From Pseudomonadota bacterium (GTDB lineage Bacteria; Pseudomonadota; Alphaproteobacteria; Rhizobiales; Pleomorphomonadaceae), in NCBI GenBank assembly GCA_023436885.1, contig JAEZHI010000016.1, forward strand, positions 12,151 to 76,150: a stretch of 64,000 nt of DNA, written 5' to 3'. A model generated the notes under the pieces. The model saw only the letters and a list, made by a program, of their open reading frames with translations, had not been told where the DNA came from and did no database searches. A program made the position numbers and the translations under genes. Positions 24,611-34,042 of this stretch are shown here, one piece after another (the stretch's first letter is position 1; each line of letters starts with the position of its first letter).

Positions 24611-25663
24611 ATGGACTACATCAAGCTCGGCACCACCGGCCTGGACGTGTCGCCCATCGCCATCGGCGCGATGACCTATGGCGACCCGAAGCGCGGCCAC
24701 CCCGTGTGGTCGCTGCCGGAGGAGGAGAGCCGGCCGCTGATCCGCCATGCCATCGAGCAGGGCATCAATTTCTTCGACACGGCCAACATGTATTCGCAAG
24801 GCTCCAGCGAGGAGATCCTGGGGCGGGCGCTCAAGGATTTCGCCGACCGGGACGACGTGGTGATCGCCACCAAGCTCAGGCACCCGATGCGCCCCGGCCC
24901 CAACGGCAAGGGCCTGTCGCGCAAGGCGATCATGACCGAGATCGACCACAGCCTCCGCCGGCTCGGCACCGATTATGTCGACCTCTACCAGATCCACCGC
25001 AACGACCCGAGGACGCCGCTTGAGGAAACGCTGGATGCGCTCAACAATCTCGTGAAGGCCGGCAAGGTTCGCTATCTCGGTGCCTCGTCGATGCCCGCCT
25101 GGGAGTTTTCCAAGGCGCTGCACCTGCAGAAGGCCAGGGGATGGGCGCGCTTCGTCTCCATGCAGGACCACTACAACCTGCTCGCCCGCGAGGAGGAGCG
25201 TGAGATGCTGCCGCTCTGCAAGGATGAGGGCGTCGGCACCATCGTGTGGAGCCCGCTGGCGCGTGGCCGGCTGGCCCGGCCCTTCGATGAGGCGAAAGCG
25301 ACGACGCGTTCGGGCAGCGACCCTTTCGCCGACATGCTCTACACGCAACTGACGGCCGACAGCGACCGGGCGATCATCGATGCCGTCGGGGCGATTGCCG
25401 CGGCGCGCGGCGTGTCGCGGGCGCAGATCGCGCTCGCCTGGCTGAGGCGCAACCCGGTGGTGACCGCCCCCATCGTCGGCGCCAGCTCGACGGCGCAGAT
25501 TGACGATGCCGTCGCCTCGCTGTCGATCAATCTCAGCGATGACGAGGTGCGACGCCTGGAGGCGCCCTACACGCCGCGCCACGACTTCCAGGGCATTTCC
25601 GACGATCGCCAGATGCAGCGCATCATGGATCAGATTCCCGGCTACACGAGGGTTGCGCGCTGA
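24611..25663 (+). CDS. Aldo/keto reductase (YajO/Tas-like)
   Basis: A 350-residue barrel reductase. Catalytic-region motifs: FFDTANMYSQGSSEEILG (Asp, Tyr), VVIATKLRHP (Lys) and YVDLYQIHRNDPRTP (His); the coenzyme site reads NPVVTAPIVGASSTAQIDDA. Length and the R-N-D-P-R-T-P box fit the long-chain AKR subgroup of YajO and alcohol-type reductases. ATG follows TTTAGGAGGCATC, a strong ribosome site. Likely derepressed when the divergent TetR repressor binds its ligand. Confidence 0.92.
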   Translation: MDYIKLGTTGLDVSPIAIGAMTYGDPKRGHPVWSLPEEESRPLIRHAIEQGINFFDTANMYSQGSSEEILGRALKDFADRDDVVIATKLRHPMRPGPNGKGLSRKAIMTEIDHSLRRLGTDYVDLYQIHRNDPRTPLEETLDALNNLVKAGKVRYLGASSMPAWEFSKALHLQKARGWARFVSMQDHYNLLAREEEREMLPLCKDEGVGTIVWSPLARGRLARPFDEAKATTRSGSDPFADMLYTQLTADSDRAIIDAVGAIAAARGVSRAQIALAWLRRNPVVTAPIVGASSTAQIDDAVASLSINLSDDEVRRLEAPYTPRHDFQGISDDRQMQRIMDQIPGYTRVAR

Positions 25664-25675
25664 AAGGGCTGGTGC

Positions 25676-26587
25676 TTAAGACTCCGCCCCGCAGGCCGGT
25701 GCCAGCCTTGTCGGCGCCGGCAGGCGGAGCTTGAAGCCGATGGTGCAGGCGGCGATCAGCACCAGGCCGATGCCCTGCGTCACCGAGAGGGGATGGTTGT
25801 AGATCGACCAGTCGATCAGGATGGCGACCAGCGGGTAGACGAAGTTGAGGATGGCGATGGCCGGGGTGCTGAGGCGCGGATAGGCGGCATACATCAGCGC
25901 GTAGGAAATGCCGGTGTGCAGCACGCCGATGCCGACGAGCCAGCCCCATGCCGCCGATGGGATGGAATAGCTCGCGAAGGGGGCGAGCATCAGCGCGCCG
26001 GTCACCGTCTGGCAGAGCGTGGTGACTTCGGCGCGCTGCTGGCCGAGCTGCTTGGCGAGGATGGTGGCGATGGCATAGAGCAGTGCGGCGAACAGCGTCA
26101 GGCCGATGCCGAGCAGCCATCTGTCGCTGTTCGCTGCGGGATGGCCGAGAATGCCGCTCGACAGCACGAGGCCGACAAAGGCGCCGACGATCCAGAGGAT
26201 CTGCCCCGGCGACACCCGCTCGCCCAGGAAGATCACGCCGATCAGCACCACCATGAAGGGCTGCACGTGATAGACGATGGTGGTGGTGGCGATGGTCGTC
26301 ATCGGGAAGCTGGCGAAGAATGCCACCCAGTTGACGACCAAGCAGACACCGATCAGCACGGCCATGCCGATGCCGCGCCAGGTCAGTGACGGGTCCGGCA
26401 GATAGCCACGGAGCACGCACCAGGCGCCGAGGAACAGGCTGGCGAAGATGCAGCGCCAGAACACCACCGTCACCGGGTCCAGCCCGGTTTCGATCACGAA
26501 GGCGCCGATCGTGCCGATGATCACCATGGCCAGCGTCAGCTTGAGGGTGGGCGAACTGAGCGCCGAGCGGGAAGCGGTGTCGGTCAT
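25676..26587 (-). CDS. EamA/DMT-family transporter
   Basis: A 303-residue inner-membrane protein with about ten helices arranged as two EamA repeats; for example LTLAMVIIGTIGAFVIETG starts repeat 1 and LGIGLTLFAALLYAIATIL repeat 2. ATG at 26587 is chosen; the longer frame runs into the family 2 repeat. DMT carriers of this type export or import metabolites such as amino acids; the substrate is unknown. It converges with the aldo/keto reductase gene and is divergent from the LysR gene at 26788. Confidence 0.88.
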   Translation of the reverse strand: MTDTASRSALSSPTLKLTLAMVIIGTIGAFVIETGLDPVTVVFWRCIFASLFLGAWCVLRGYLPDPSLTWRGIGMAVLIGVCLVVNWVAFFASFPMTTIATTTIVYHVQPFMVVLIGVIFLGERVSPGQILWIVGAFVGLVLSSGILGHPAANSDRWLLGIGLTLFAALLYAIATILAKQLGQQRAEVTTLCQTVTGALMLAPFASYSIPSAAWGWLVGIGVLHTGISYALMYAAYPRLSTPAIAILNFVYPLVAILIDWSIYNHPLSVTQGIGLVLIAACTIGFKLRLPAPTRLAPACGAES

Positions 26588-26589
26588 GG

Positions 26590-26703
26590 GAAACCCTGAA
26601 GCAACTCCAGCAAAAGTGGGAACCGGTTTTGCGTCCGGAGTTGCGTGAAAACAATGGGATAGAGCATGTCCGGTGAACCAGAGTTCGCCGGACATGCTCT
26701 TGA
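26590..26703. repeat. Intergenic repeat, family 2, copy b (inverted)
   Basis: Reads in the opposite orientation to copy a: CCAGCAAAAGTGGGAACCGG then TTTT, followed by GAGCATGTCCGGTGAAC and the inverted partner TTCGCCGGACATGCTC, which can form a strong hairpin. It lies just upstream of the DMT gene and could affect its message. Confidence 0.75.
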
Positions 26704-26787
26704 CTGAAAGTCTCCCTTACCTTGCGGGACAAAAACCATCCACTCAAACGAATAGATTTGGACGATTTCATTCGTTATGCTGATAGC

Positions 26788-27642
26788 ATGACCCAATACC
26801 CGCTCGACCTCGACCTGCTCAAGACCTTCGTCGCCGTTGTGGAGGCCGGCAACTTCTCCAATGCCGCACCGAAGGTTGGTCGCAGCCAGTCGGCCATCAG
26901 CATGCAGATGCAGCGCCTCGAAGAGGAACTGGGCCGGTCGCTGCTGGTGCGGATGCCGCGCGCGGTGGTGCCCAATGCCGCCGGCGCCGACCTGTTGGTC
27001 TACGCCCGGCGTCTGCTGCGCCTGTCCGACGAGGCGCGGGCCAGCCTGTCGCGGCCCGACGATGCGGGCATGGTCCGCCTGGGTGTGCCGGACGATTACG
27101 CCGCCTTCGTGTTACCGCCGGTGCTCGCCCGCTTTGCCGAGGACTATCCGCGCGTCAACGTCGAGCTGGTCTGCGAGCCGTCGCGCCTTCTGGTGCCGGC
27201 GGTGGAGGAGGGGAGGATCGATCTCGCCATCGTCACGCGGTTGCCGCACCAGCCGTTCGAAGTGGTGCGGCGGGAGCCGTTCGTCTGGGTGGCCTCGCCC
27301 CATCACGTCGCCTGGACGCTCGACCCGTTGCCGGTGGCGCTGTTCGAGACGGCCTGCGCGGCGCGGATGAACGTGGTCGATGCCTTGAGCATCGCCGGCC
27401 GGCCCTATCGCAGCACCTATTCGAGCGCCAGCCTTCTCGGGCTTTGCGCTGTGGTGCAGGCCGGCCTCGCTGTGGCCGGCCTCGCCCTCTCAAGCGTGCC
27501 GCCGACGCTGACCATCATCGGCGAGGCGGAGGGCCTGCCGCCGATGGAACCGCTCGACATGAGCCTCATCCGCAACCCGGCCTCGGACACGGCGGCGGTC
27601 TCCCGGCTGGACGAGTTCCTGCGTAAGGCCCTGCACGGCTGA
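26788..27642 (+). CDS. LysR family transcriptional regulator
   Basis: A 284-residue regulator. The winged helix opens LDLLKTFVAVVEAGNFSNAA with the recognition helix RSQSAISMQMQRLEEELGRS; the effector domain follows. ATG at 26788 is chosen because the DNA-binding domain begins 7 residues later. It is divergent from the DMT transporter gene, which is a likely target since LysR members often control an adjacent exporter. Confidence 0.92.
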   Translation: MTQYPLDLDLLKTFVAVVEAGNFSNAAPKVGRSQSAISMQMQRLEEELGRSLLVRMPRAVVPNAAGADLLVYARRLLRLSDEARASLSRPDDAGMVRLGVPDDYAAFVLPPVLARFAEDYPRVNVELVCEPSRLLVPAVEEGRIDLAIVTRLPHQPFEVVRREPFVWVASPHHVAWTLDPLPVALFETACAARMNVVDALSIAGRPYRSTYSSASLLGLCAVVQAGLAVAGLALSSVPPTLTIIGEAEGLPPMEPLDMSLIRNPASDTAAVSRLDEFLRKALHG

Positions 27643-27911
27643 GGGGCGCGGTAGCCGGGCAGGCCGTTTCACGACGAGTGAGCGGATAGTCGCTTCCGAA
27701 GTATTTCCCCTTAGATCGAAGGTCGATTGACTAGTTTTGACACGTTATCTCGCATACATCTCATTCATATTGGCATAATTTGCGATTTTTGGCATTAAAT
27801 CCCGATGATTAATATGATCCGTTCATACTGATTTGTTTAGAATATCCCGCGATGATGCAGCCTCTGATTTCTATTCGTCTGGCGGTTCGCCAGATCTGAC
27901 GCGGGGCGCAA

Positions 27912-29963
27912 ATGTCCATACGTCTTCAATTGCTTTTCGTAACCGCACTGACCGCTATTCTCCTGACCATCCAGGTGGTCATCTCCTTTTTCAGCGCGGT
28001 TGACGCAACGAGAAGCGCCACCGAGACCATCCACGCGCAGGCGCTGCAGGATCTGGCGCTCAGCGTCACCCAGGGCTTTGCCATCGATCGCGGCCAGACC
28101 AATGGCGTGGCGAGCGGCCTGCAGCTTTCGCCCGAGGCGAGCGACAAGCTTTCCGCCGTGCGCAAGAAGAGCCTTGCCGATCTCGATAGTCTGCTGACCG
28201 AGGCCGGAAGCAACGACACCAGCGCGGTGAAGGCGGCGGTCGCCCAGGCAAGCGATGTTCGCGGCCGCATCCACGGCAGCCTGCCGGCAGACAAGCAGGA
28301 GCGGCAGGCGTTATCGCGCGACTGGTTCGCGGCGCAGACCAAGGCGATCGAGGCAGTGGATGCGCTCGCCAGCAAGATGGTGGCCGAGGACGACCACATG
28401 GCCAGCACGCTTCTGGTGCGGGCCGGCGAGGCGCGGCATCAGATCTGGGAGATTGCCGAGTTCCTCGGGCGCGAGCGCGGCATGGTCAACGGCCTTCTCG
28501 CCTCGCAAGCGGTACCGACCACCGAGCAGCTGATACGGCTCGCCGAATATCGCGGCCACGTGCTCTCCGCCTGGACGGCGGCGCGGCCCAAGGTGGAGCA
28601 GCTCGGCGCCGACATGTCCGGCCCGCTGTCGGCGGCGCAGGACGCGCTTTCCGGCTCCTTCGATCAGACGCGCCAGACCGTCTATGGCGCCTTCCTCGCC
28701 GGCAAGGCGCCAGCGATGGCCGCGCAGGACTGGTTCACCGAGGCGACCAAAGCCATCGACAGCGTCGGCGCGCTGCAGAAGGCAGTGGGCGCCCATGTGG
28801 CGGGCATGATGGAGGCGCAGCGCTCGGCCGCCAACGGCGAATTCGTCTGGGCCTTCGTGCTGCTGGCCGGTGCGCTGGTGGCTACGGCGCTGACGCTGGC
28901 CATCGCCCATTGGGGCATCACCTCGCCGCTGACACGCCTGACCAATGTCACCCGCGCGCTGACCGCCGGCCAGCTCGACGTCGATATTGCCGCCACCAGC
29001 CGGGGCGATGAGATCGGCCATCTGTTCCGCTCGGTGATCGAGTTCCGTAGTGCCCTCGTCGAGGCGGCTGAGCTACGCGAGGAGCGCGCCCGGCTGGAGC
29101 AGGAGGCCGAGGCGGAGAAGCTGCGCAACCGGCAGAAGCTCGCCGACGGTCTGGAAGCCACGGTGGGCACGGTGGCCGCCTCGCTCGGCACTGCCGCCTT
29201 GCAGCTCGAAAGCGCCGCCAACACGCTGTCGGCCGGCGCCGAGGAAACCTCCAACCAGTCGACGGCGGTGGTGCGCGCCGCCGAATATGCCCAGCAGGGC
29301 ACGCAATCGGCAGCCGGCGCCACCGAGGAGCTCTCCTCATCCGTGAAGGAGATCGGCCGGCAGGTGGAAGCCTCCAGCGAGGCGGCGAAGGCGGCCGTGC
29401 GGCTGGCCGACGACACGGCCAAACAGGTGCTGGGCCTTGCCCACACCGCCCAGCAGATCGAAACGGTAGTGGCGCTGATCGCCGACATCGCCGCGCGCAC
29501 CAACCTCCTCGCGCTCAACGCCACCATCGAGGCGGCGCGGGCCGGCGAAGCCGGCAAGGGCTTTGCCGTTGTCGCCTCCGAGGTGAAGGAGCTGGCGGCG
29601 CAGACCGAAAAGGCCACCTCGGAAATCTCCAGCCAGGCGACCGAGATTCAGACTGCCACCCGCGCCTCGTCGGAAGCCATCGAGACCATCGCCACCCGCG
29701 TGCGCGACATCGGCGCCACCACGGCCGCCATCGCCGCCGCCGTCACCGAACAGGAAGCGGCCACTGCCGAAGTCGCCCGCTCCATCTCCATGGCGGCCGG
29801 CGCCGCCAGCGAAGTGGGCGGCAGCATCTTCGGCGTGGCCGATGCCGCCAAGGAAACCTCGCGCACCTCGTCGGAGGTGAACGGAGCCGCCTCGTCACTC
29901 AGCGGGCTGGTGGGCCAGCTCAAGCAGGAAGTGGCGAACGTGGTGGTGGGGCTGAGGGGGTAG
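27912..29963 (+). CDS. Methyl-accepting chemotaxis protein
   Basis: A 683-residue chemoreceptor. Membrane helix 1 is at residues 5-28 (LLFVTALTAILLTIQVVISF), a mostly helical periplasmic region spans about 30-305, helix 2 is near 307-330 (FVWAFVLLAGALVATALTLA), and the HAMP domain follows (ITSPLTRLTNVTRALTAGQL). The signalling hairpin tip reads IAARTNLLALNATIEAARAG and continues EAGKGFAVVASEVKELA. No C-terminal CheR-binding pentapeptide is present. The ligand domain has no family I can name. The 268-base AT-rich upstream region holds no other gene. The stop codon abuts a tRNA 3' fragment. Confidence 0.93.
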   Translation: MSIRLQLLFVTALTAILLTIQVVISFFSAVDATRSATETIHAQALQDLALSVTQGFAIDRGQTNGVASGLQLSPEASDKLSAVRKKSLADLDSLLTEAGSNDTSAVKAAVAQASDVRGRIHGSLPADKQERQALSRDWFAAQTKAIEAVDALASKMVAEDDHMASTLLVRAGEARHQIWEIAEFLGRERGMVNGLLASQAVPTTEQLIRLAEYRGHVLSAWTAARPKVEQLGADMSGPLSAAQDALSGSFDQTRQTVYGAFLAGKAPAMAAQDWFTEATKAIDSVGALQKAVGAHVAGMMEAQRSAANGEFVWAFVLLAGALVATALTLAIAHWGITSPLTRLTNVTRALTAGQLDVDIAATSRGDEIGHLFRSVIEFRSALVEAAELREERARLEQEAEAEKLRNRQKLADGLEATVGTVAASLGTAALQLESAANTLSAGAEETSNQSTAVVRAAEYAQQGTQSAAGATEELSSSVKEIGRQVEASSEAAKAAVRLADDTAKQVLGLAHTAQQIETVVALIADIAARTNLLALNATIEAARAGEAGKGFAVVASEVKELAAQTEKATSEISSQATEIQTATRASSEAIETIATRVRDIGATTAAIAAAVTEQEAATAEVARSISMAAGAASEVGGSIFGVADAAKETSRTSSEVNGAASSLSGLVGQLKQEVANVVVGLRG

Positions 29964-29964
29964 T

Positions 29965-29989
29965 GGTTCGAATCTCACTCCGTCCGCCA
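29965..29989 (+). other. tRNA 3'-end fragment (T-loop to CCA), possible attachment-site relic
   Basis: Starting 2 bases after the MCP stop, GGTTCGAATCTCACTCCG followed by TCCGCCA has the TTCGAAT T-loop, a T-stem-like CTCAC, an acceptor-like end and an encoded CCA, most like the 3' end of a serine-type tRNA. The rest of a tRNA is absent; coding sequence of the MCP precedes it. Such fragments are left where integrative elements recombine into tRNA genes. No integrase or second copy is in the window. Confidence 0.5.
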
Positions 29990-30090
29990 TTTCCGGCAAG
30001 CGGGCACGTCCAAGGGGGCTGGGCCATGGTCGAGATCGTTGCCGAGAAACCCGGTGGCGATCTCGCTTCGGATGCGCTGCTGCTGCGGTT

Positions 30091-31059
30091 TCAGAGGCGT
30101 ACGCCGGTCAGGTGCTCGCTCAACACCCAGAGACGCTCTGCCGCAGTCCGGTCGATGGCCCAAGGCAGCACACCATCGAGCGGCTTGTGATCGGCGGGGA
30201 CGGCCCAGGCGATATCCGCGTTCTCGCAATAGACGCCGCCCATGCCGGCAAGTGACGGGCTTGTCGCGCACCAGACCGTCGTGGCGGCGCCTTGCTGGGG
30301 CGTCTTGTAGAGGCCCCGTTGCTCGGCAGGAATTTCGCCCTGCGCATTGCGGAAGCCGCGCGCCTGCAGCTCCTCGAGGGTGATGAAGCGCTGGAGGTTG
30401 GTTTCGATCCGCCCGGGATGCACGGCGAAGGCGCGGACGCCCTGGGATTCACCCTTCTCGTCCAGATCCACGGTGAACAGCACATTCGCCGTCTTGGATT
30501 GACCATAGGCCTTCCACTTGTCGTACGCCCGCTCTTCGAAGTTGGGGTCGTCGAAATCCATCGGCGCCTGCCGATGCGCGCCCGACGACAGGGTGACGAC
30601 GCGCGCGCCCTGAGCCCTACCAAGCGCCGGCCACAGCCGAACCGTGAGATGGAAATGACCGAGATGATTGGCCGAGAAATGCGACTCGTATCCGCGGGCG
30701 TCGCGCATCAACGGCGCGGCCATGACACCGGCATTGTTGATGAGGAGATGCAGGGGGCGACCGCCGGCCAGGAAGGCTGCGGCGAAGGCATCGATAGAGC
30801 CGGGGTCCATGAGGTCCAGCCTGCCGACCTCAACCCTTGGAATGTCGGCCAGCGCTGCACGGGCCTTGTCCGGATCGCGTGCCGGCACGATCACGGTGGC
30901 GCCCGCCTGGGCCAGGGTGCGCGTCGTCTCCAGACCGATCCCCGAGGCACCGCCGGTGACGATGGCAATCTTGTCGTGGAGATCGGCGTTGCCAATCGTC
31001 TCGAGTGCGGTGCTCTCAGGGCCGAAACCTGAGTGAATGGGCGCTTGCTTGGAAGGCAT
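30091..31059 (-). CDS. Short-chain dehydrogenase/reductase (retinol-dehydrogenase-like)
   Basis: A 322-residue SDR. IVTGGASGIGLETTRTLAQA holds TGxxxGIG, LLINNAGVMAAP holds NNAG and YGQSKTANV holds Y-x-x-x-K. The extra C-terminal length with GVYCENADIAWAVPAD is shared with the retinol-dehydrogenase-like subgroup. ATG at 31059 follows AAGGAAACATC. It lies 17 bases downstream of the alcohol-dehydrogenase-type gene on the same strand and is probably cotranscribed; the divergent AraC gene at 32262 is the likely regulator. Confidence 0.9.
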   Translation of the reverse strand: MPSKQAPIHSGFGPESTALETIGNADLHDKIAIVTGGASGIGLETTRTLAQAGATVIVPARDPDKARAALADIPRVEVGRLDLMDPGSIDAFAAAFLAGGRPLHLLINNAGVMAAPLMRDARGYESHFSANHLGHFHLTVRLWPALGRAQGARVVTLSSGAHRQAPMDFDDPNFEERAYDKWKAYGQSKTANVLFTVDLDEKGESQGVRAFAVHPGRIETNLQRFITLEELQARGFRNAQGEIPAEQRGLYKTPQQGAATTVWCATSPSLAGMGGVYCENADIAWAVPADHKPLDGVLPWAIDRTAAERLWVLSEHLTGVRL

Positions 31060-31076
31060 GATGTTTCCTTGGAAAA

Positions 31077-32156
31077 TCAGGGTTGCATGACGATGCATTC
31101 GAGATTGCCGGCGGCGGCCGCCGCTTCCATGGCTTTCGGCAACTCGGCGAGCGGATATGGGCGCGTCTTGATCGCGGTGATGTCGAGGAGGCCGCCGCGC
31201 AGCAGGTCGAGCAGGCGGCGATAGGCGCTTGCCGGATACATGAACTGCCCGAGAATCTCCCAGCTGTGCAGCATGGTCAGGGTGTAGGGCAGGGGGAGCG
31301 GCGTGGTCATGCTGCCCATCAGCACCAGTCGCCCACCTCGGCGCAGGCTGTGAAGGGCCGCCAGGGTGGCATTGGGGTCGGTGGCATTGCCGACCATGTC
31401 AAAGGCCATGTGCGCCCCGCCTCCGGCTGCCGCGCGCAGAGCCGCCGCATCTTCGGCAGGATTGCCTTGCAACGTCACCGTTACCACCCGTGGGCCGCCG
31501 GCTTTTGCCACCGCGTCGAGGGCGGTGCGGTTGCGGCCGGCGGCAACGACGCGCGCCGCGCCCATGGCGACAGCCAGCAACACCGCTGCCGTGCCGTAGG
31601 CGCCCGTCGCACCGGTGACGATCAGGGTCTCGCCGGCGGCGAGTCGGCCGCGCAACAGGCCGCCAAAGGGAACGATGCAGCGAGTCACCGCGGCGAGCTG
31701 CAAGGCGCTGAGGTGATCCAGCCCCTCCGCCGGTGTTATGGCTTCAACGGGCAGCAGCGCAAATTCGGCAAGCGTTCCGTCCGGCCAATCCGCCAGCATG
31801 GCGTCGGTGCCGGCGCCTGCCGTCAGGCCGATCAGAACCTCTGCCGGGTCATCCACATTGTCCCGCGCGATAAAGTGGGACGACAGGAGAACGCGCTGGC
31901 CGGGTTCGATGTGCCAGACATCGCGGCCGACGGCTTCGACGGTGCCGACGCCATTGGTGCCGATGGTGAACTCACCGCGCGGCGGGTTGTAGAAGGGCAG
32001 TTGCCCCTCGACGTAGCCTTTGAGATACGACATCAGCACCGAAGCCTCGATGCGGACCAGCACGCTGCCCGGCCGTGGTTCCGGAATGGCAATGTCCTTC
32101 ACGACCAGGGCGCCGCCGGGACGACTGAGCCGCCAGGCTTTCATGAGAGAAGGCAT
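31077..32156 (-). CDS. Medium-chain (zinc-type / quinone-reductase-like) alcohol dehydrogenase
   Basis: A 359-residue MDR protein. The N-terminal GroES-like part runs to about residue 150 with GTNGVGTVEAVGRDV; the cofactor domain has TLIVTGATGAYGTAAVLLAV (the AxGxxG-like NADPH site). The Cys and His ligands of catalytic zinc are not evident (HFIARDN, no GHE motif), so it is more likely a zinc-free quinone-oxidoreductase-like member. It is the first gene of a two-gene operon with the SDR at 30091. Confidence 0.87.
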   Translation of the reverse strand: MPSLMKAWRLSRPGGALVVKDIAIPEPRPGSVLVRIEASVLMSYLKGYVEGQLPFYNPPRGEFTIGTNGVGTVEAVGRDVWHIEPGQRVLLSSHFIARDNVDDPAEVLIGLTAGAGTDAMLADWPDGTLAEFALLPVEAITPAEGLDHLSALQLAAVTRCIVPFGGLLRGRLAAGETLIVTGATGAYGTAAVLLAVAMGAARVVAAGRNRTALDAVAKAGGPRVVTVTLQGNPAEDAAALRAAAGGGAHMAFDMVGNATDPNATLAALHSLRRGGRLVLMGSMTTPLPLPYTLTMLHSWEILGQFMYPASAYRRLLDLLRGGLLDITAIKTRPYPLAELPKAMEAAAAAGNLECIVMQP

Positions 32157-32194
32157 GTCAGTCTCTCCTATTGACCGTTTCATCCCTCATTGTT

Positions 32195-32221
32195 GTCCGA
32201 ATGATCCGGACGATCTATAAT
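32195..32221 (+). promoter_or_regulatory. Promoter of the AraC gene with overlapping palindrome
   Basis: TTGTCC (32193-32198), a 17-base spacer and a perfect TATAAT (32216-32221) form a strong sigma70-type promoter for the gene at 32262. An inverted repeat GTCCG-N7-CGGAC (32195-32211) overlaps the -35 and spacer and also sits about 40 bases from the divergent dehydrogenase start. It could be the AraC-type binding site that controls both directions. Confidence 0.55.
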
Positions 32222-32261
32222 CGTTCAGCCGGATTTCCTATTCGATCATACGAGACTGCCG

Positions 32262-33239
32262 ATGGATCCGTTGTCCGACGTCTTCATGCTGTTGAAGGTC
32301 GAAAGCGTGCTTTCGGTGCGGCTCGAAGGGGCGGGGCCGTGGGCCTTGCGCTTCCCCGCTTATCGCCACGTCAAATTTGGCGGCGTGATCGAAGGCGCAC
32401 GCTGGTTGTGGATCGACGGTTCCAGCGAGCGCGTGAAGCTCGATGCCGGCGACTTCTACCTTTTGACCGACGGCCGTCCCTATTGCTTTGCCAGCGACCC
32501 GGCCGCGCCGCTCCAGGATGGCAGCCGGATCATGCGTGACCACCTCTCAGACGATGGGATCGTTCGCTACGGCTCAGGCACCCCAAAGACGGTTGGAGCC
32601 GGAGGGCGGTTCGTCTTCGATGAAGAGATCAGTCGATGGCTGCTCGAGCTGCTGCCGGCGTTGATCGTCATTCGCCACGCCTCGCCGCAGGCGCGCGCCC
32701 TTCAGCCGGCGCTCGATCTCATTCGTCTGGAAACCGAGGCGGTACGGCCCGGCGCTGTGGCGATCGCGGCGAGCCTTGCCTCCATCGTTCTTGTCAACAT
32801 CCTGCGCGCCCATCTTGCCGGCGACGCACCGCCGACCGGATGGCTCGGCGCGCTCGCCGACCCCAAGATCGGCAAGGCGCTGCGGCTGATGCATGGGGAC
32901 GTCACGCGCCGCTGGAAGGTCGCCGATCTCGCGGCGCTGGTGGGCATGTCGCGGACCAGTTTCTCGGAGCGGTTCCGTGAGCGCGTCGGGCTTCCGCCGC
33001 TGGAGTATCTCACGGGGTGGCGGATGACGATCGCTCGCCATGCGCTGAAGTTCGAGTCCGATGCGCTAGCGAAGATTGCCATGAAGATCGGCTATGAATC
33101 GGAGACCGCGTTCAGCCTGGCCTTCAAGCGGATCTTCGGCGAAAGTCCGGGGCAGTACCGCGCAAGAGTGCGAGCGGCCGCTCCCACACCGATGGGATCA
33201 GATGAAAGCCAGTCCTACACGTTGGGGATCGAGGCTTAG
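32262..33239 (+). CDS. AraC family transcriptional regulator with cupin sensor (Cupin_6 type)
   Basis: A 325-residue regulator. The N-terminal cupin includes RFPAYRHVKFGGVIEGARWL and GDFYLLTDGRPYCFASD, a pattern of the Cupin_6 AraC subgroup. The C-terminal double helix-turn-helix includes KVADLAALVGMSRTSFSERF and KIAMKIGYESETAFSLAFKR. It is divergent from the dehydrogenase/SDR operon, typical of activators of adjacent redox enzymes. Confidence 0.92.
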   Translation: MDPLSDVFMLLKVESVLSVRLEGAGPWALRFPAYRHVKFGGVIEGARWLWIDGSSERVKLDAGDFYLLTDGRPYCFASDPAAPLQDGSRIMRDHLSDDGIVRYGSGTPKTVGAGGRFVFDEEISRWLLELLPALIVIRHASPQARALQPALDLIRLETEAVRPGAVAIAASLASIVLVNILRAHLAGDAPPTGWLGALADPKIGKALRLMHGDVTRRWKVADLAALVGMSRTSFSERFRERVGLPPLEYLTGWRMTIARHALKFESDALAKIAMKIGYESETAFSLAFKRIFGESPGQYRARVRAAAPTPMGSDESQSYTLGIEA

Positions 33240-33293
33240 TCATCGCGCCGCCAGCGAAGTGGAGCTGAGGGGGCGGGCGGCCCCCTCCTTTGG

Positions 33294-34034
33294 TCAGGTG
33301 TTCAACCCGCCGTCGACGTTGAGGATCACGCCGCTGATCTGCCTGGCCTCAGGGCTTGCGAGGAAGGCGACGGCGGCGGCGACGTCGGTCGGTTCGCCAT
33401 AGCGGCCAAGCGGCATCAACGAGCGCTGCCAATCGGAGTATTCGCCGTCGGCGGGGTTCATGTCCGTGTTGGTCGAGCCGGGCTGAACGAGATTGACGGT
33501 GATGTCCCGGCTGCCGAGCTCGCGAGCGAGGCCGCGTGTCATGGACTGCAGCGCCGACTTGGTCATGTAGTAGACCGAGCCGGGATCGCCGACGATGCGG
33601 TCCGCACCGGCCGAGCCGATCGAGATGATACGTCCACCCTTTTTGAGGTGGGGGATCGCCGCCTGGGCGGCCAGGATCGGCCCGCGCACGTTGACCTTCA
33701 GCATCTCGTCGATCTGATCGATGCCGATGTCGGCGATCAGGCTGTAGTGCGCGACCGCTGCGTTGTTCACCAGAATGTCCAGTCCGCCAAGGGCGCCCAC
33801 GGTTTCATCGACGGCGCGCTTGATAGCCTCGGGATCGGCACTGTCGGCCTGGATGGCAACGGCCTTGCGGCCCTTCTCTTCGATCGATCTGACCACCGCC
33901 GCCGCCCGGTCGGCCGAGCCGGCGTAGGTGATCGCGACATCGGCGCCCTTGTCGGCCAAAGCCAGCGCAATCGCCGCACCGATGCCCCGGGATCCGCCCG
34001 TCACCAGGGCGCGCTTTCCAATCAACTCGCTCAT
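33294..34034 (-). CDS. Short-chain dehydrogenase/reductase, FabG-like
   Basis: A 246-residue classical SDR. LVTGGSRGIGAAIALALADK holds TGxxxGIG; the structural motif reads LVNNAAVAHYS (NNAA instead of NNAG); the active site reads YYMTKSALQ (Y-x-x-x-K), preceded by S in ISIGSAGADR. It ends with the GVILNVDGGLNT typical of FabG-like enzymes. A promoter flanked by two similar palindromic sites lies upstream, but no TetR gene is adjacent; the LysR gene at 34181 is on the same strand upstream. Confidence 0.9.
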   Translation of the reverse strand: MSELIGKRALVTGGSRGIGAAIALALADKGADVAITYAGSADRAAAVVRSIEEKGRKAVAIQADSADPEAIKRAVDETVGALGGLDILVNNAAVAHYSLIADIGIDQIDEMLKVNVRGPILAAQAAIPHLKKGGRIISIGSAGADRIVGDPGSVYYMTKSALQSMTRGLARELGSRDITVNLVQPGSTNTDMNPADGEYSDWQRSLMPLGRYGEPTDVAAAVAFLASPEARQISGVILNVDGGLNT

Positions 34035-34042
34035 CGTGTATC

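Noticed and set aside
27643..27911. Possible sigma54 promoter (TTGGCATAATTTGC) before the chemoreceptor gene
   Set aside because: Spacing between GG and GC is 8 bases instead of the required 10, so the match is not convincing.
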